Under the pieces are notes generated by a model, which worked only from the letters and a program-made list of their open reading frames with translations, had not been told where the DNA came from and made no database searches. A DNA stretch of 43,124 bases, from contig CAJJXN010000007.1 in assembly GCA_905197115.1 (NCBI GenBank), forward strand, positions 1 to 43,124. The letters run 5' to 3'. Position 1 is the stretch's first letter. The number at the start of each line of letters is the position of its first letter. Below, piece by piece: positions 1 to 7,406 of this stretch. Both the position numbers and the translations under genes were made by a program. Source of the DNA: an uncultured Bacillota bacterium (GTDB taxonomy: Bacteria > Bacillota_I > Bacilli_A > RFN20 > CAG-631).

Positions 1-36
<36 letters not shown>

Positions 37-90
37 CCACATTTAGCGGTAGTTTTAAATTTACTTGTTTTCATACTTTATTTATTTTAA

Positions 91-519
91 TTACGATTCC
101 ACCCGTGAAGAACATTCGGCACATAGGCCTTTCAACACATAGTTTATACTTTCTAACGTAAAATCACCGGGCAAGGCCACCGTGGGTACGTGAATTTTTC
201 TTAAACAAAAGGTTTTGTGGCAATTCCGACAATAGAAATGAGCATGGAGATCATCGATAGAACAGGTGCATTCATTACTACATACCGAATATTTCAACGA
301 ACCGGAGCCATCATCAATTTCGTGAATCAAATGGTGGTCCAAAAATAGGTTTATCGTCCGGAATATCGTTGATTTATCCACGGTATCCAATTCAGTCTCC
401 AGGTCCAGCAGGCTAAACGCCCGGGTAAAGCGGGTCATCGCTTTCAGAATCAATAGGCGCATGGCCGTTGGTTTGATCTCCCGCTTTTCCAGTTTTTCCA
501 AATATACCTTCTCGTCCAT
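91..519 (-). CDS. Fur-family transcriptional regulator (Bacteroidota-like)
   Basis: A 142-aa Fur/Zur/PerR-type metal-responsive repressor. The N-terminal winged helix (about residues 10-75, with DKSTIFRTINLF as recognition region) is followed by a dimerisation domain. That domain holds the metal-site string HAHFYCRNC and a second structural Cys pair, CAEC, near residue 134, as expected of the family. It starts 7 nt after the stop of the P-type ATPase piece, so the two form an operon for metal homeostasis. Base composition is clearly richer in G+C than everything beyond about 1 kb. The protein reads like Bacteroidota Fur proteins, so it probably comes from a different genome than the rest of the window. 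Which metal it senses cannot be told. Confidence 0.85.
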   Translation of the reverse strand: MDEKVYLEKLEKREIKPTAMRLLILKAMTRFTRAFSLLDLETELDTVDKSTIFRTINLFLDHHLIHEIDDGSGSLKYSVCSNECTCSIDDLHAHFYCRNCHKTFCLRKIHVPTVALPGDFTLESINYVLKGLCAECSSRVES

Positions 520-526
520 AAACTTC

Positions 527-1567
527 TTATCTTACTCGTCTCTGTATTCTTATCGCATTCAGTATGGCCAACAAGGCCACCCCGACATCAGCAAACACGG
601 CTTCCCACATAGTGGCAAGTCCCCCGGCTCCCAATATTAGCACGATCAACTTCACCCCGAAAGCCAGCGTGATGTTCTGCCAGATGATCCGACGAGTCTC
701 TTTCCCGATCCGAATTGCCATAGCCAACCTACTAGGCTGATCCGTTTGGAGAACCACATCCGCAATCTCAATGGCTGCATCACTTCCCAAACCACCCATG
801 GCTACACCCACATCACTTAAGGCAAGCACCGGGGCATCATTAATTCCATCGCCCACGAAAGCAACACGTCTCTCCGAATCGCTCTTCAATGTCTCCACAT
901 GGGCCACCTTGCCTTCGGGCAACAAATCTCCATAAGCCTCATCCACGCCTAAATACCCTGCTAATTTAGAAACAATTGTTTGTTTATCTCCCGATAATAT
1001 TTGAATATTATCAATATTTAATTTTTTTAATTCAGTTATAAATTCTTTTTCATTCATTTTGATTTTAATCCCTTTTTTTAATCGAATACACTTTTCTATC
1101 CGTTCAAGTGAATCTTGAAAAACTAATCTTTCTCTTTCATCTTGACGCATATTCGCATAAAGCGTAAATAAATTACGATAAAAAAACGAAATACTTTGAT
1201 TAAATAAATATTTTTCTTCAATTTCTTCAAAAATAGGTAAAAATTGTTTATTAGGACGAAATAAAATCGATTCGTTATAAACATTGCTATCTTCATGAAT
1301 TGGATAAAGCAAATTGCTTACTTCTACTAATTCATCTCTTAATTTTAAATTATGAATGTGATATTTATTTAAGATTTCTTGTGTTTGTGCACTTTTTTGT
1401 TGATATTGCTTTATAATTCTTTCATACATTCTTATTACAATTGTGTTATAAAACAAATTTTTATTAATTTCTTTGTTTTCTTTGTAAAACAAAAAATCTT
1501 CCATATCTCGAATCAACAAATGATATAATTTATAATTTAAATTTACTTTTATTTTATCCATAATCAT
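527..1567 (-). CDS. Chimeric ORF: unrelated N-terminus fused to C-terminus of metal P1B-ATPase
   Basis: The 346-aa frame is a hybrid. Residues from about 180 onward are the end of a heavy-metal-transporting P1B-ATPase: ILSGDK, LLPEGKV, the hinge motif GDGINDAPVLALSDVGVAMG, then the two last membrane helices. The ATPase lacks its metal-binding domains, six membrane helices and the DKTGT phosphorylation site, so it cannot work. Residues 1-175 are AT-rich, helical, and unlike any ATPase. The string YFRNLFTLYAN-like (SFFYRNLFTLYANMRQDERE) resembles the helical N-terminal part of some Bacillota WYL-domain regulators, but this is tentative. On the minus strand AGGAG precedes ATG at 1567 by 4 nt and a second ATG at 1561 by 10 nt. 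A broken regulator gene joined to a foreign ATPase fragment is the simplest reading. Confidence 0.7.
   Translation of the reverse strand: MIMDKIKVNLNYKLYHLLIRDMEDFLFYKENKEINKNLFYNTIVIRMYERIIKQYQQKSAQTQEILNKYHIHNLKLRDELVEVSNLLYPIHEDSNVYNESILFRPNKQFLPIFEEIEEKYLFNQSISFFYRNLFTLYANMRQDERERLVFQDSLERIEKCIRLKKGIKIKMNEKEFITELKKLNIDNIQILSGDKQTIVSKLAGYLGVDEAYGDLLPEGKVAHVETLKSDSERRVAFVGDGINDAPVLALSDVGVAMGGLGSDAAIEIADVVLQTDQPSRLAMAIRIGKETRRIIWQNITLAFGVKLIVLILGAGGLATMWEAVFADVGVALLAILNAIRIQRRVR
955..1060. other. Composition breakpoint / probable contig chimera junction
   Basis: Left of about 960 the codons are GC-richer (Bacteroidota-like); right of it the DNA is strongly AT-rich. ATPase-like protein similarity begins near 1030, slightly inside the AT-rich part, so the exact joint cannot be placed. 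A short shared ATPase segment around SGDK may have bridged two genomes in assembly. Confidence 0.65.
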
Positions 1568-1594
1568 TTCACTCCTACTTAATTGTAATCATTT

Positions 1595-1646
1595 TGGGTA
1601 CAAAAAATCAAGAAAATATTAATAACGTAATTAAAAAATGGGTACA
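1595..1646. repeat. Direct repeat TGGGTACA x2
   Basis: The octamer TGGGTACA occurs at 1595-1602 and 1639-1646, 44 nt apart, in the divergent gap between the minus-strand regulator-like fragment and rtcB. The spacing is near four helical turns, so it could be a paired operator, but there is no further support. Confidence 0.35.
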
Positions 1647-1668
1647 TAATTTAAAATGAAAGTGCACA

Positions 1669-1697
1669 TTTTCAAATTATAATTATTTACATAAAAT
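1669..1697 (+). promoter_or_regulatory. Possible rtcB promoter
   Basis: TTTTCA (1669-1674) and TAAAAT (1692-1697) are 17 nt apart and 21 nt before the rtcB start. Both hexamers are weak matches in very AT-rich DNA, so this is only a candidate. Confidence 0.3.
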
Positions 1698-1717
1698 AAA
1701 AGTGTGAGGTGATAAAA

Positions 1718-2935
1718 ATGAAAATGTTAAAAGGAAAATACAATCAAGCAATGATTTATGCTTCTATTATTGATGAAACCACTAATCAACAAATACTTAC
1801 TTTTTTAAATCAAAAATTTGTTAAAAATTCCAAAATCCGTATTATGGCTGATTGTCATGCAGGAGCTGGATGTGTAATTGGTACAACAATGACTATCCAT
1901 CAAGCAATTTGTCCATCTTTAGTAGGAGTGGATATTGGGTGTGGAATGCTTACAGTCGAATTAAAAGATATGGATATTGATTTAATCAAACTAGATCGTT
2001 TTATTCGCAAAAAAATTCCTTCTGGATTTGATTCTTATAAAGATAATCAAATTGTAAATGCAAAGATTTCAAATTTAAAATGTTATCAACAATTAAAAAG
2101 CAATCTTTTTTATAAAAGCATGGGAACATTAGGTGGCGGTAATCATTTTATTGAAATTGATCAAGATGAAGAACATAATAAATATTTGATTATTCATACA
2201 GGTAGCCGAAATTTAGGAAAAAGTGTAGCCGATTATTATCAAAAACAAGCGATTGCCTTATATGATAAAGATTATCATCAAAGAGTAGTTTCTTTAGTTA
2301 AACGTTATAAACAAAAACAACAAGAAGAAAAAATTGAAAAAGCAATTGCTTCATTACATAAAAAATATTACGAACAAAACTATGAAAAAGATTTAACTTT
2401 TCTTCACGGAAAATTAAAAAATGACTATTTACATGATATTAGCATTGTACAAGATTACGCAAAAGAAAATCGTGAAAAAATCGCAATGAAAATATTAAAT
2501 TTTTTAAATTGTAATTTAAATGATTTTTTCTACTTTCATACCATTCATAATTATATTTCAACAAAAGATAATATTTTACGTAAAGGCGCAATTAGTGCTT
2601 ATCAAGATGAAATGGTACTAATTCCGTTAAATATGAAAGATGGATCTATTTTAGCAAAAGGTAAATCGAATCAAGAATATAATTTTTCAGCACCTCATGG
2701 AGCTGGTAGAATATTAAATCGTCGGGAAGCAAAAGAAAAAATTAAATTAGAAGATTTTAAAGAAGCGATGAAAGGCATTTATTCGACATCGATTCAAGAA
2801 GATACTTTAGATGAATCTCCTTTTGCCTATAAATCTAAGGAAGATATCTTACCAAATATTATGGATACAGTTGATATTTTAAAAATTATTCGACCAATTT
2901 ATAACTTTAAAGCAACACAACAAAGAAAAAGATAA
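1718..2935 (+). CDS. rtcB: RtcB-family RNA ligase
   Basis: A 405-aa RtcB homologue. In the family, RtcB joins 2',3'-cyclic phosphate (or 3'-phosphate) RNA ends to 5'-OH ends using GTP and Mn2+, in RNA repair. All signature segments are present in order: VGVDIGCGM (metal Asp and Cys), GGGNHFIEI, HTGSRNLG, FHTIHNYIS and the nucleophile region SAPHGAGR, whose His becomes guanylylated. Length is normal for the short bacterial form. ATG at 1718 is chosen over GTG at 1709 because GAGGTG (1706-1711) lies 6 nt before it and covers the GTG. No archease or RtcA is nearby; the next gene is a cyclophilin with its own promoter. Function is sure at family level; the RNA substrate is unknown. Confidence 0.9.
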   Translation: MKMLKGKYNQAMIYASIIDETTNQQILTFLNQKFVKNSKIRIMADCHAGAGCVIGTTMTIHQAICPSLVGVDIGCGMLTVELKDMDIDLIKLDRFIRKKIPSGFDSYKDNQIVNAKISNLKCYQQLKSNLFYKSMGTLGGGNHFIEIDQDEEHNKYLIIHTGSRNLGKSVADYYQKQAIALYDKDYHQRVVSLVKRYKQKQQEEKIEKAIASLHKKYYEQNYEKDLTFLHGKLKNDYLHDISIVQDYAKENREKIAMKILNFLNCNLNDFFYFHTIHNYISTKDNILRKGAISAYQDEMVLIPLNMKDGSILAKGKSNQEYNFSAPHGAGRILNRREAKEKIKLEDFKEAMKGIYSTSIQEDTLDESPFAYKSKEDILPNIMDTVDILKIIRPIYNFKATQQRKR

Positions 2936-2952
2936 CAACTTTAAATAGTTAA

Positions 2953-2961
2953 TGGTATACT
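2953..2961 (+). promoter_or_regulatory. Extended -10 promoter of cyclophilin gene
   Basis: TGGTATACT is a TGn-extended -10 element 24 nt upstream of the start codon. No good -35 is visible, which fits an extended -10 promoter. Confidence 0.5.
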
Positions 2962-2985
2962 ATTATCATAAAGGAAGGTAAACTT

Positions 2986-3504
2986 ATGACAAAAATTTGT
3001 ATAGAATTAGAAAATGGAAAAAAAATGTTTGTAGAATTATATGAAGATATTGCACCTATTACCGTTAACAACTTTTTAAAACTAGTCGATGAAAAATTTT
3101 TTGATGGACTTGTTTTTCATCGAATCATCAAAGATTTTATGTGCCAAGGTGGTGGCTATTATATTAAAGATAAACAATATATCACACAAAAAGAAAGCCA
3201 GCCAATTTATGGTGAATTTGAATCAAATGGTTTTAAAAATGATTTAAAGCATGAATTAGGCGTTATTTCAATGGCAAGAACAAACGATAAAAATTCAGGA
3301 TCTAGTCAATTTTTCTTATGTGTCGACAATTGCTATCATCTTGATCATGAATACGCTGGATTTGGAAAAATGGTAGACGAAGATTCCTTAAAAGTATTAC
3401 TAGAATTAAATCATTATCCAACTAGAACCATGGGAAGTTATTTAAATGATTGGCCAAATACGCAACTTCAAAATTACACCATAAAAAGTATATACCGAAT
3501 TTAA
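2986..3504 (+). CDS. Peptidyl-prolyl cis-trans isomerase, cyclophilin type
   Basis: A 172-aa single-domain cyclophilin that catalyses cis-trans isomerisation of Xaa-Pro bonds in protein folding. The active-site strings FHRIIKDFMCQGGG (Arg, Phe, Gln) and SGSSQFFL are intact, along with MAR just before the latter. No signal peptide or lipobox is seen, so it is cytosolic. The strong SD AAGGAAGG is 7 nt before ATG. It is monocistronic: its own extended -10 upstream, a strong hairpin terminator downstream. A small insertion after the QGGG loop (YYIKDKQYITQKES) is the only departure from the compact bacterial form. Confidence 0.92.
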   Translation: MTKICIELENGKKMFVELYEDIAPITVNNFLKLVDEKFFDGLVFHRIIKDFMCQGGGYYIKDKQYITQKESQPIYGEFESNGFKNDLKHELGVISMARTNDKNSGSSQFFLCVDNCYHLDHEYAGFGKMVDEDSLKVLLELNHYPTRTMGSYLNDWPNTQLQNYTIKSIYRI

Positions 3505-3543
3505 CAAAAAAACTTAGTTCATAATTGAAACTAAGTTTTTTAT
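3505..3543. terminator. Bidirectional terminator between cyclophilin gene and murI
   Basis: AACTTAGTT (3511-3519) pairs with AACTAAGTT (3529-3537), flanked by A and T runs on both sides. It serves the converging cyclophilin and murI transcripts. Confidence 0.85.
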
Positions 3544-3570
3544 TTTTTAATAAGCAAATAGCGCTTCTTT

Positions 3571-4269
3571 TTAAATTTCTTGTAATGAAAACAAGACAGG
3601 TTCTAATAACATCTTGATATTTTTTTTAATTCTTTTATTTAACTTTGTCACGTATAATTCAACATGTAATGTATCATTTTTAAATTGAATATGGTTTGCT
3701 AACTCTTGACTACTATCGATAAATTCTATTTTTTTATGAAAATAATTTTGTATCTGCTCTTTTAATAAAAAATAGTGAGTGCATCCCAAAACAATCATTT
3801 CGAAGTCTTTATATTTATGTAAATAACGATGAATAGATTTAATTTTTTTTGCATTTGGATTTTTTTCTAATTCCTTCACAAATTTAGGACAAGCAAGATT
3901 TGTTGTATTTTCAAAATGATAAACTTGACTATCCATTGTCTTTTTTGTCGATAAAACCAATATTTTTTTATTTTTATTTTGAGCAATTTTTTGTCTAACG
4001 ATTAAAATAGGTGTAATATATGGAATTGGTGCTTTTTGAATAATGGTAGCCATCGTATTACAAGCAATAATGACGAGTTCACATTCTTTTTTTAAAAAAA
4101 ATGACATTGCAGCATTTAAATAGCTTTGTAACTGCATGTCATTTTTGTTTCCATAAGGCGTATGTTGATAATCACCATAATAAATATAATGCGCCAATTT
4201 GTTTTGTTTAATTAATTCTTTGAGTACTACTATGCCACCAAGGCCACTATCGAGTATCCCAATTTTCAT
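3571..4269 (-). CDS. murI: Glutamate racemase
   Basis: Makes D-glutamate for peptidoglycan by a two-base mechanism. Both catalytic cysteines are present, in IIACNTMA (about residue 70) and VLGCTHY (about residue 170). The N-terminal DSGLGG and YYGDYQHTPYGNK substrate loops are also present. At 232 aa it is about 30 residues shorter than typical MurI, mostly at the C-terminus. The frame is open upstream to 4329, but the family N-terminus MKIGILDSGLGG begins at ATG 4269, 1 nt after the deoC stop, and only a weak SD exists there. Translation therefore probably depends on coupling with deoC. It is the last gene of the rsmE-mtaB-deoC-murI operon. Confidence 0.93.
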   Translation of the reverse strand: MKIGILDSGLGGIVVLKELIKQNKLAHYIYYGDYQHTPYGNKNDMQLQSYLNAAMSFFLKKECELVIIACNTMATIIQKAPIPYITPILIVRQKIAQNKNKKILVLSTKKTMDSQVYHFENTTNLACPKFVKELEKNPNAKKIKSIHRYLHKYKDFEMIVLGCTHYFLLKEQIQNYFHKKIEFIDSSQELANHIQFKNDTLHVELYVTKLNKRIKKNIKMLLEPVLFSLQEI

Positions 4270-4270
4270 T

Positions 4271-4933
4271 TTAGTAATCTTCTTTTTCGATTTGATTTGA
4301 CATAATAGCAACACCATTAGATGTGCCAATCCGGCTTGCTCCTGCTTGAATCATTTTTTGCGCATCTTCAAAACTTCTTACTCCACCAGAAGCTTTTACT
4401 TTCATCGTAGGATGAACCGTTTCAAACATCAATCGAACATCTTCTTCTTTCGCTCCACCGCTAGAAAATCCAGTAGAAGTTTTAACAAATTGCGCTTTTG
4501 CTTTCATCGCTAAATGGCAAGCTGTTACTATTTCTTCTTTTGTTAACAAACAAGTTTCTAAAATAACCTTCACTAATGTTCCATTGGCTGCTCTTACTAC
4601 AGCTAAAATATCATCTAATACAAAATCATATTGTTTATTTTTTAAGGCACTGACATTTAATACCATGTCAATTTCATCGGCCCCATTTTCAATTGCATTT
4701 TTGGTTTCAAATGCCTTTGTTGCTGATGTATTGCTTCCTAATGGAAATCCAATTACTGTACAAACTTTTACATCACTATCTTTTAATAAATCCGCACAAG
4801 TGGATACATAAAATGGATTCACACAAACTGAAGCAAAGTCATATTCTTTTGCTTCTTCACATAATTTTTTTATTTGCATTAAAGTAGCATCTTGCTTTAG
4901 TAAAGTATGATCAATATATTTATTTAGTTTCAT
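4271..4933 (-). CDS. deoC: Deoxyribose-phosphate aldolase
   Basis: Class I aldolase of 220 aa that splits 2-deoxyribose-5-phosphate into glyceraldehyde-3-phosphate and acetaldehyde in deoxynucleoside salvage. The Schiff-base lysine lies in FVKTSTGF, the proton-relay Lys in VKASGGVR and the catalytic Asp in EIDMVLN. The length is that of the family. Its start overlaps the end of mtaB by 14 nt. The pyrimidine nucleoside phosphorylase that feeds this pathway is encoded separately at about 19 kb, so the deo genes are split here. Confidence 0.95.
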   Translation of the reverse strand: MKLNKYIDHTLLKQDATLMQIKKLCEEAKEYDFASVCVNPFYVSTCADLLKDSDVKVCTVIGFPLGSNTSATKAFETKNAIENGADEIDMVLNVSALKNKQYDFVLDDILAVVRAANGTLVKVILETCLLTKEEIVTACHLAMKAKAQFVKTSTGFSSGGAKEEDVRLMFETVHPTMKVKASGGVRSFEDAQKMIQAGASRIGTSNGVAIMSNQIEKEDY

Positions 4934-6236
4934 TTATTTCATCCTCTCTTATTGCCTCTACATACTCTGAGTTGCAATTTATTATTCTTACTTTTATTAT
5001 ATCATTTTTATGTACTTTCGTAGTATCAATTTTGCATTTTACTTTTATAAAATTAGTTGTATGCCCAATTGCATACCCTTCTTTTATTTCTTCAATCAAC
5101 ACTTCAACCTCCTGATTTAGATATTTTTGATTAAAAGTAGAAGCTAATTGATCAGATAAAGCGATTAACTGTTTTGCTCTTAGTTTTTTGATACTTCCAT
5201 GAATTTGTCCTGACATTTTTGCAGCTATAGTATTGTTTCTACTTGAATAAGGGAAGACATGAATTTTTGCAAAACCAATTTGTTGAGATAATTTTAAATT
5301 TTGTTCAAAATCATCTTGCGATTCTTGAGGAAAGCCAACAATTATATCAGTTGTGATCGCAACATTAGGAACTTGTTCTTTAATATATTCCATTTTCTTT
5401 AAAAAAGTGTCGGCATCATATTTTCGATTCATTAATTTTAAGATATGATCACTTCCGGCTTGTAAAGGAATATGCAAATGCTGTGCTAAAATGGAAGAAT
5501 GTTTCATTAAATAAATGAATTTATCATCAATTTCGCTTTCTTCAATCGACGAAACTCTTAAACGATACAAGCCTTCTAGTTTTAGTAATTCCTCTACTAA
5601 ATCACTAAATGTATAATCATTTAAATCTTTTCCATAACTCCCTGTATGAATACCAATCAAAACAATTTCTTTATAACCTTGTTTGATAAAAGTCTTAGCT
5701 TCTTCTATTACTTCCTCTTTTTTTCGACTTTTTATTCTGCCACGAACATAGGGAATAATGCAATAACTACAAAAATTATTACATCCATCTTGAATTTTTA
5801 AAAAAGCCCGCGTATTTTCACTATAAGATGAAACATGCAAGTTTTCATAAAATAAATTATTTTGAGCATCTTCTACTAAAGAGATTTGCTTGTCATGTTC
5901 TAATTTGTCGATATATTCGACAATTTTGCTTCTATCTTTAGTTCCAACTAATAAATTGACATTGTACAATTTTTTTATTTCATCTTCAAAGCCTTGCACA
6001 TAGCATCCCATGACAATCAAAATAGCATTCTTATTTTCATGACGATAATGTGATATTTTTTGGCGACTTTTACTTTGTGCGGTATTTGTTACACAACATG
6101 TATTGATTAAAATATAATCGGCTGCTGTATAATCAAAAGTTAAAGTCAAACCTTTACGTAACAAACTTTCTTTCACACTTTCAATTTCATATGTATTTAC
6201 TTTGCATCCTAATGCATGTATAAAAAATGTAGCCAT
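4920..6236 (-). CDS. mtaB: tRNA t6A37 methylthiotransferase MtaB
   Basis: Radical-SAM enzyme that converts t6A37 of ANN-decoding tRNAs to ms2t6A. The 438 aa show the MTTase layout. An N-terminal UPF0004 domain has three cluster cysteines (GCKVN, NTCCVT, MGCYVQG). The radical-SAM motif is CNNFCSYC with a TIM-barrel, and a C-terminal TRAM domain (from about 370) binds tRNA. The GCKVN start and overall size favour MtaB over MiaB or RimO. The start codon overlaps the rsmE stop (TAATG), so two RNA-modification genes are translationally coupled. Confidence 0.93.
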   Translation of the reverse strand: MATFFIHALGCKVNTYEIESVKESLLRKGLTLTFDYTAADYILINTCCVTNTAQSKSRQKISHYRHENKNAILIVMGCYVQGFEDEIKKLYNVNLLVGTKDRSKIVEYIDKLEHDKQISLVEDAQNNLFYENLHVSSYSENTRAFLKIQDGCNNFCSYCIIPYVRGRIKSRKKEEVIEEAKTFIKQGYKEIVLIGIHTGSYGKDLNDYTFSDLVEELLKLEGLYRLRVSSIEESEIDDKFIYLMKHSSILAQHLHIPLQAGSDHILKLMNRKYDADTFLKKMEYIKEQVPNVAITTDIIVGFPQESQDDFEQNLKLSQQIGFAKIHVFPYSSRNNTIAAKMSGQIHGSIKKLRAKQLIALSDQLASTFNQKYLNQEVEVLIEEIKEGYAIGHTTNFIKVKCKIDTTKVHKNDIIKVRIINCNSEYVEAIREDEINETK

Positions 6237-6964
6237 TAGTTATTTCCTGCCCCTTCTATTGTATAAGCCACTACAGACATTGCATAAATGGCTGCTGTTT
6301 CACTTCTTAAAATACGATTTCCTAAAGATACACAATGAAATCCTTTTTGCATTAATGATCTTACTTCATTTTCTTCAAAACCACCTTCAGGACCAATTAC
6401 AATGGCAACTTTTTTATAATTTTTTATATCTTTTAAAGCAAGATTCAATGTTTGAGGTTGATTTTGATTCTCATAAGCTAAAATTCCTAAAGTATCACTA
6501 TCTAACTTAATATCCTTAAAATAGCAATACGAACTCATTTGTGGAATAAACGTTCTTCGCGACTGTTCACAAGCTTCTTTCATAATTTTTTGATATCGTT
6601 GTAATTTATTTTCTTGTTTTGTTGCATCCACTTTAATAATGCTTCTTGCACATATAGTTGGAATGATTTTCGATACTCCAATTTCTGTAGCTTTTTGTAC
6701 TACAAAATCAAATTTATCATTTTTAATTAATGCTTGGTAAAGTTCAATAGCAATGGGCAATTCTTTACTTTCTTCTAATTCTTGAATGACTGAAATCGTA
6801 TAAGAAACTGGTGAAAAATTGATTTCACAAAGATAACTTTTTTGATTATAGATACAAACCAATTGATCTTTACTTTTCATGCGCATCACATTTTTAACAT
6901 GATGAAAATCAGCATCGTCTAAAACAAATTGATCATTAACTTTTTTTACAAAATAATGTTGCAT
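6236..6964 (-). CDS. rsmE: 16S rRNA m3U1498 methyltransferase RsmE
   Basis: A SPOUT-fold methyltransferase of 242 aa that methylates U1498 of 16S rRNA. It has an N-terminal PUA-like domain (residues 1-70) and the knotted SAM site made by VAIVIGPEGGF and SLGNRILRSETAA. In many Bacillota rsmE follows prmA and dnaJ. Here it is first in its operon, directly behind a good promoter, with no prmA in view. AAGGA precedes ATG at 6964 by about 10 nt. Confidence 0.94.
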   Translation of the reverse strand: MQHYFVKKVNDQFVLDDADFHHVKNVMRMKSKDQLVCIYNQKSYLCEINFSPVSYTISVIQELEESKELPIAIELYQALIKNDKFDFVVQKATEIGVSKIIPTICARSIIKVDATKQENKLQRYQKIMKEACEQSRRTFIPQMSSYCYFKDIKLDSDTLGILAYENQNQPQTLNLALKDIKNYKKVAIVIGPEGGFEENEVRSLMQKGFHCVSLGNRILRSETAAIYAMSVVAYTIEGAGNN

Positions 6965-6988
6965 ACTATCTACATCCTTACCAAAAAT

Positions 6989-7017
6989 ATAATAACATTT
7001 TTTTTAATAAAAATCAA
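6989..7017 (-). promoter_or_regulatory. Promoter of rsmE-mtaB-deoC-murI operon
   Basis: On the minus strand TTGATT (7017-7012), a 17-nt spacer and TATTAT (6994-6989) with a TGn extension (TGTTATTAT) lie 25 nt before the rsmE start. Confidence 0.7.
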
Positions 7018-7031
7018 AAGTATGCTATAAT
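7003..7031 (+). promoter_or_regulatory. Promoter of 116-aa gene and rnhC
   Basis: A perfect extended -10, TGCTATAAT (7023-7031), has a weak -35 (TTTAAT, 7003-7008) at 17 nt. It overlaps the divergent rsmE promoter, so the two units may compete for RNA polymerase. Confidence 0.7.
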
Positions 7032-7055
7032 AGGATTAAGGCGAGGTGAGATTAT

Positions 7056-7406
7056 ATGTTTGATCGATTAAAATCTATGTTTGAAACATTTTCAGAAAGT
7101 AAAGAAGATCACAAAGATCCCACATTGCGTACTTTAAACTTTAAATTAGGGGTAGACGCAATAAAAGAAATCGTTTTAAGTATGTTAGAAGATTTAAAGT
7201 ATCGTAATATTAATTATAATGATAGTTATAATGAAATTTTTGCTACAAAAGCCGGTTATGAAGTGACTATTATTTTAAATGGGTCTAAAAGTGGAACAGA
7301 AGTGAATATTACTGTTTTCAGTTTAGAAAATAAAGGAAAAACAAGAAAGGCATTACGCTTCTTATTAAATGAGTTAAAACTTCGGGTGGAAGAAAATGCT
7401 TGGTAA
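7056..7406 (+). CDS. Hypothetical protein, 116 aa, coupled to rnhC
   Basis: I do not recognise this protein. It is soluble, with no signal peptide or membrane segment. It starts with an amphipathic helix (MFDRLKSMFETF), then a short linker, then an alpha/beta domain whose strands include YEVTIILNG and TEVNITVFS, ending in a helix (KALRFLLNELKLRVEE). The gene is real: SD GAGGTGAG is 5 nt from ATG, a perfect extended -10 lies upstream, and its stop overlaps the rnhC start by 11 nt. In other Bacillota the small gene beside rnhC is often zapA, but this sequence does not show the ZapA pattern, so I do not transfer that name. Confidence 0.8.
   Translation: MFDRLKSMFETFSESKEDHKDPTLRTLNFKLGVDAIKEIVLSMLEDLKYRNINYNDSYNEIFATKAGYEVTIILNGSKSGTEVNITVFSLENKGKTRKALRFLLNELKLRVEENAW

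Noticed and set aside
91..960. Recent horizontal transfer of a metal-resistance operon from Bacteroidota
   Set aside because: The ATPase is cut mid-gene at a composition joint near a contig end with poly-C; assembly chimera is simpler.
4584..4887. Overlapping plus-strand frames inside deoC
   Set aside because: Antisense shadows with no start signals; deoC is complete.
6202..6510. Plus-strand frame of 102 codons opposite mtaB/rsmE
   Set aside because: Antisense of recognisable genes on the other strand, no SD, no homology pattern.
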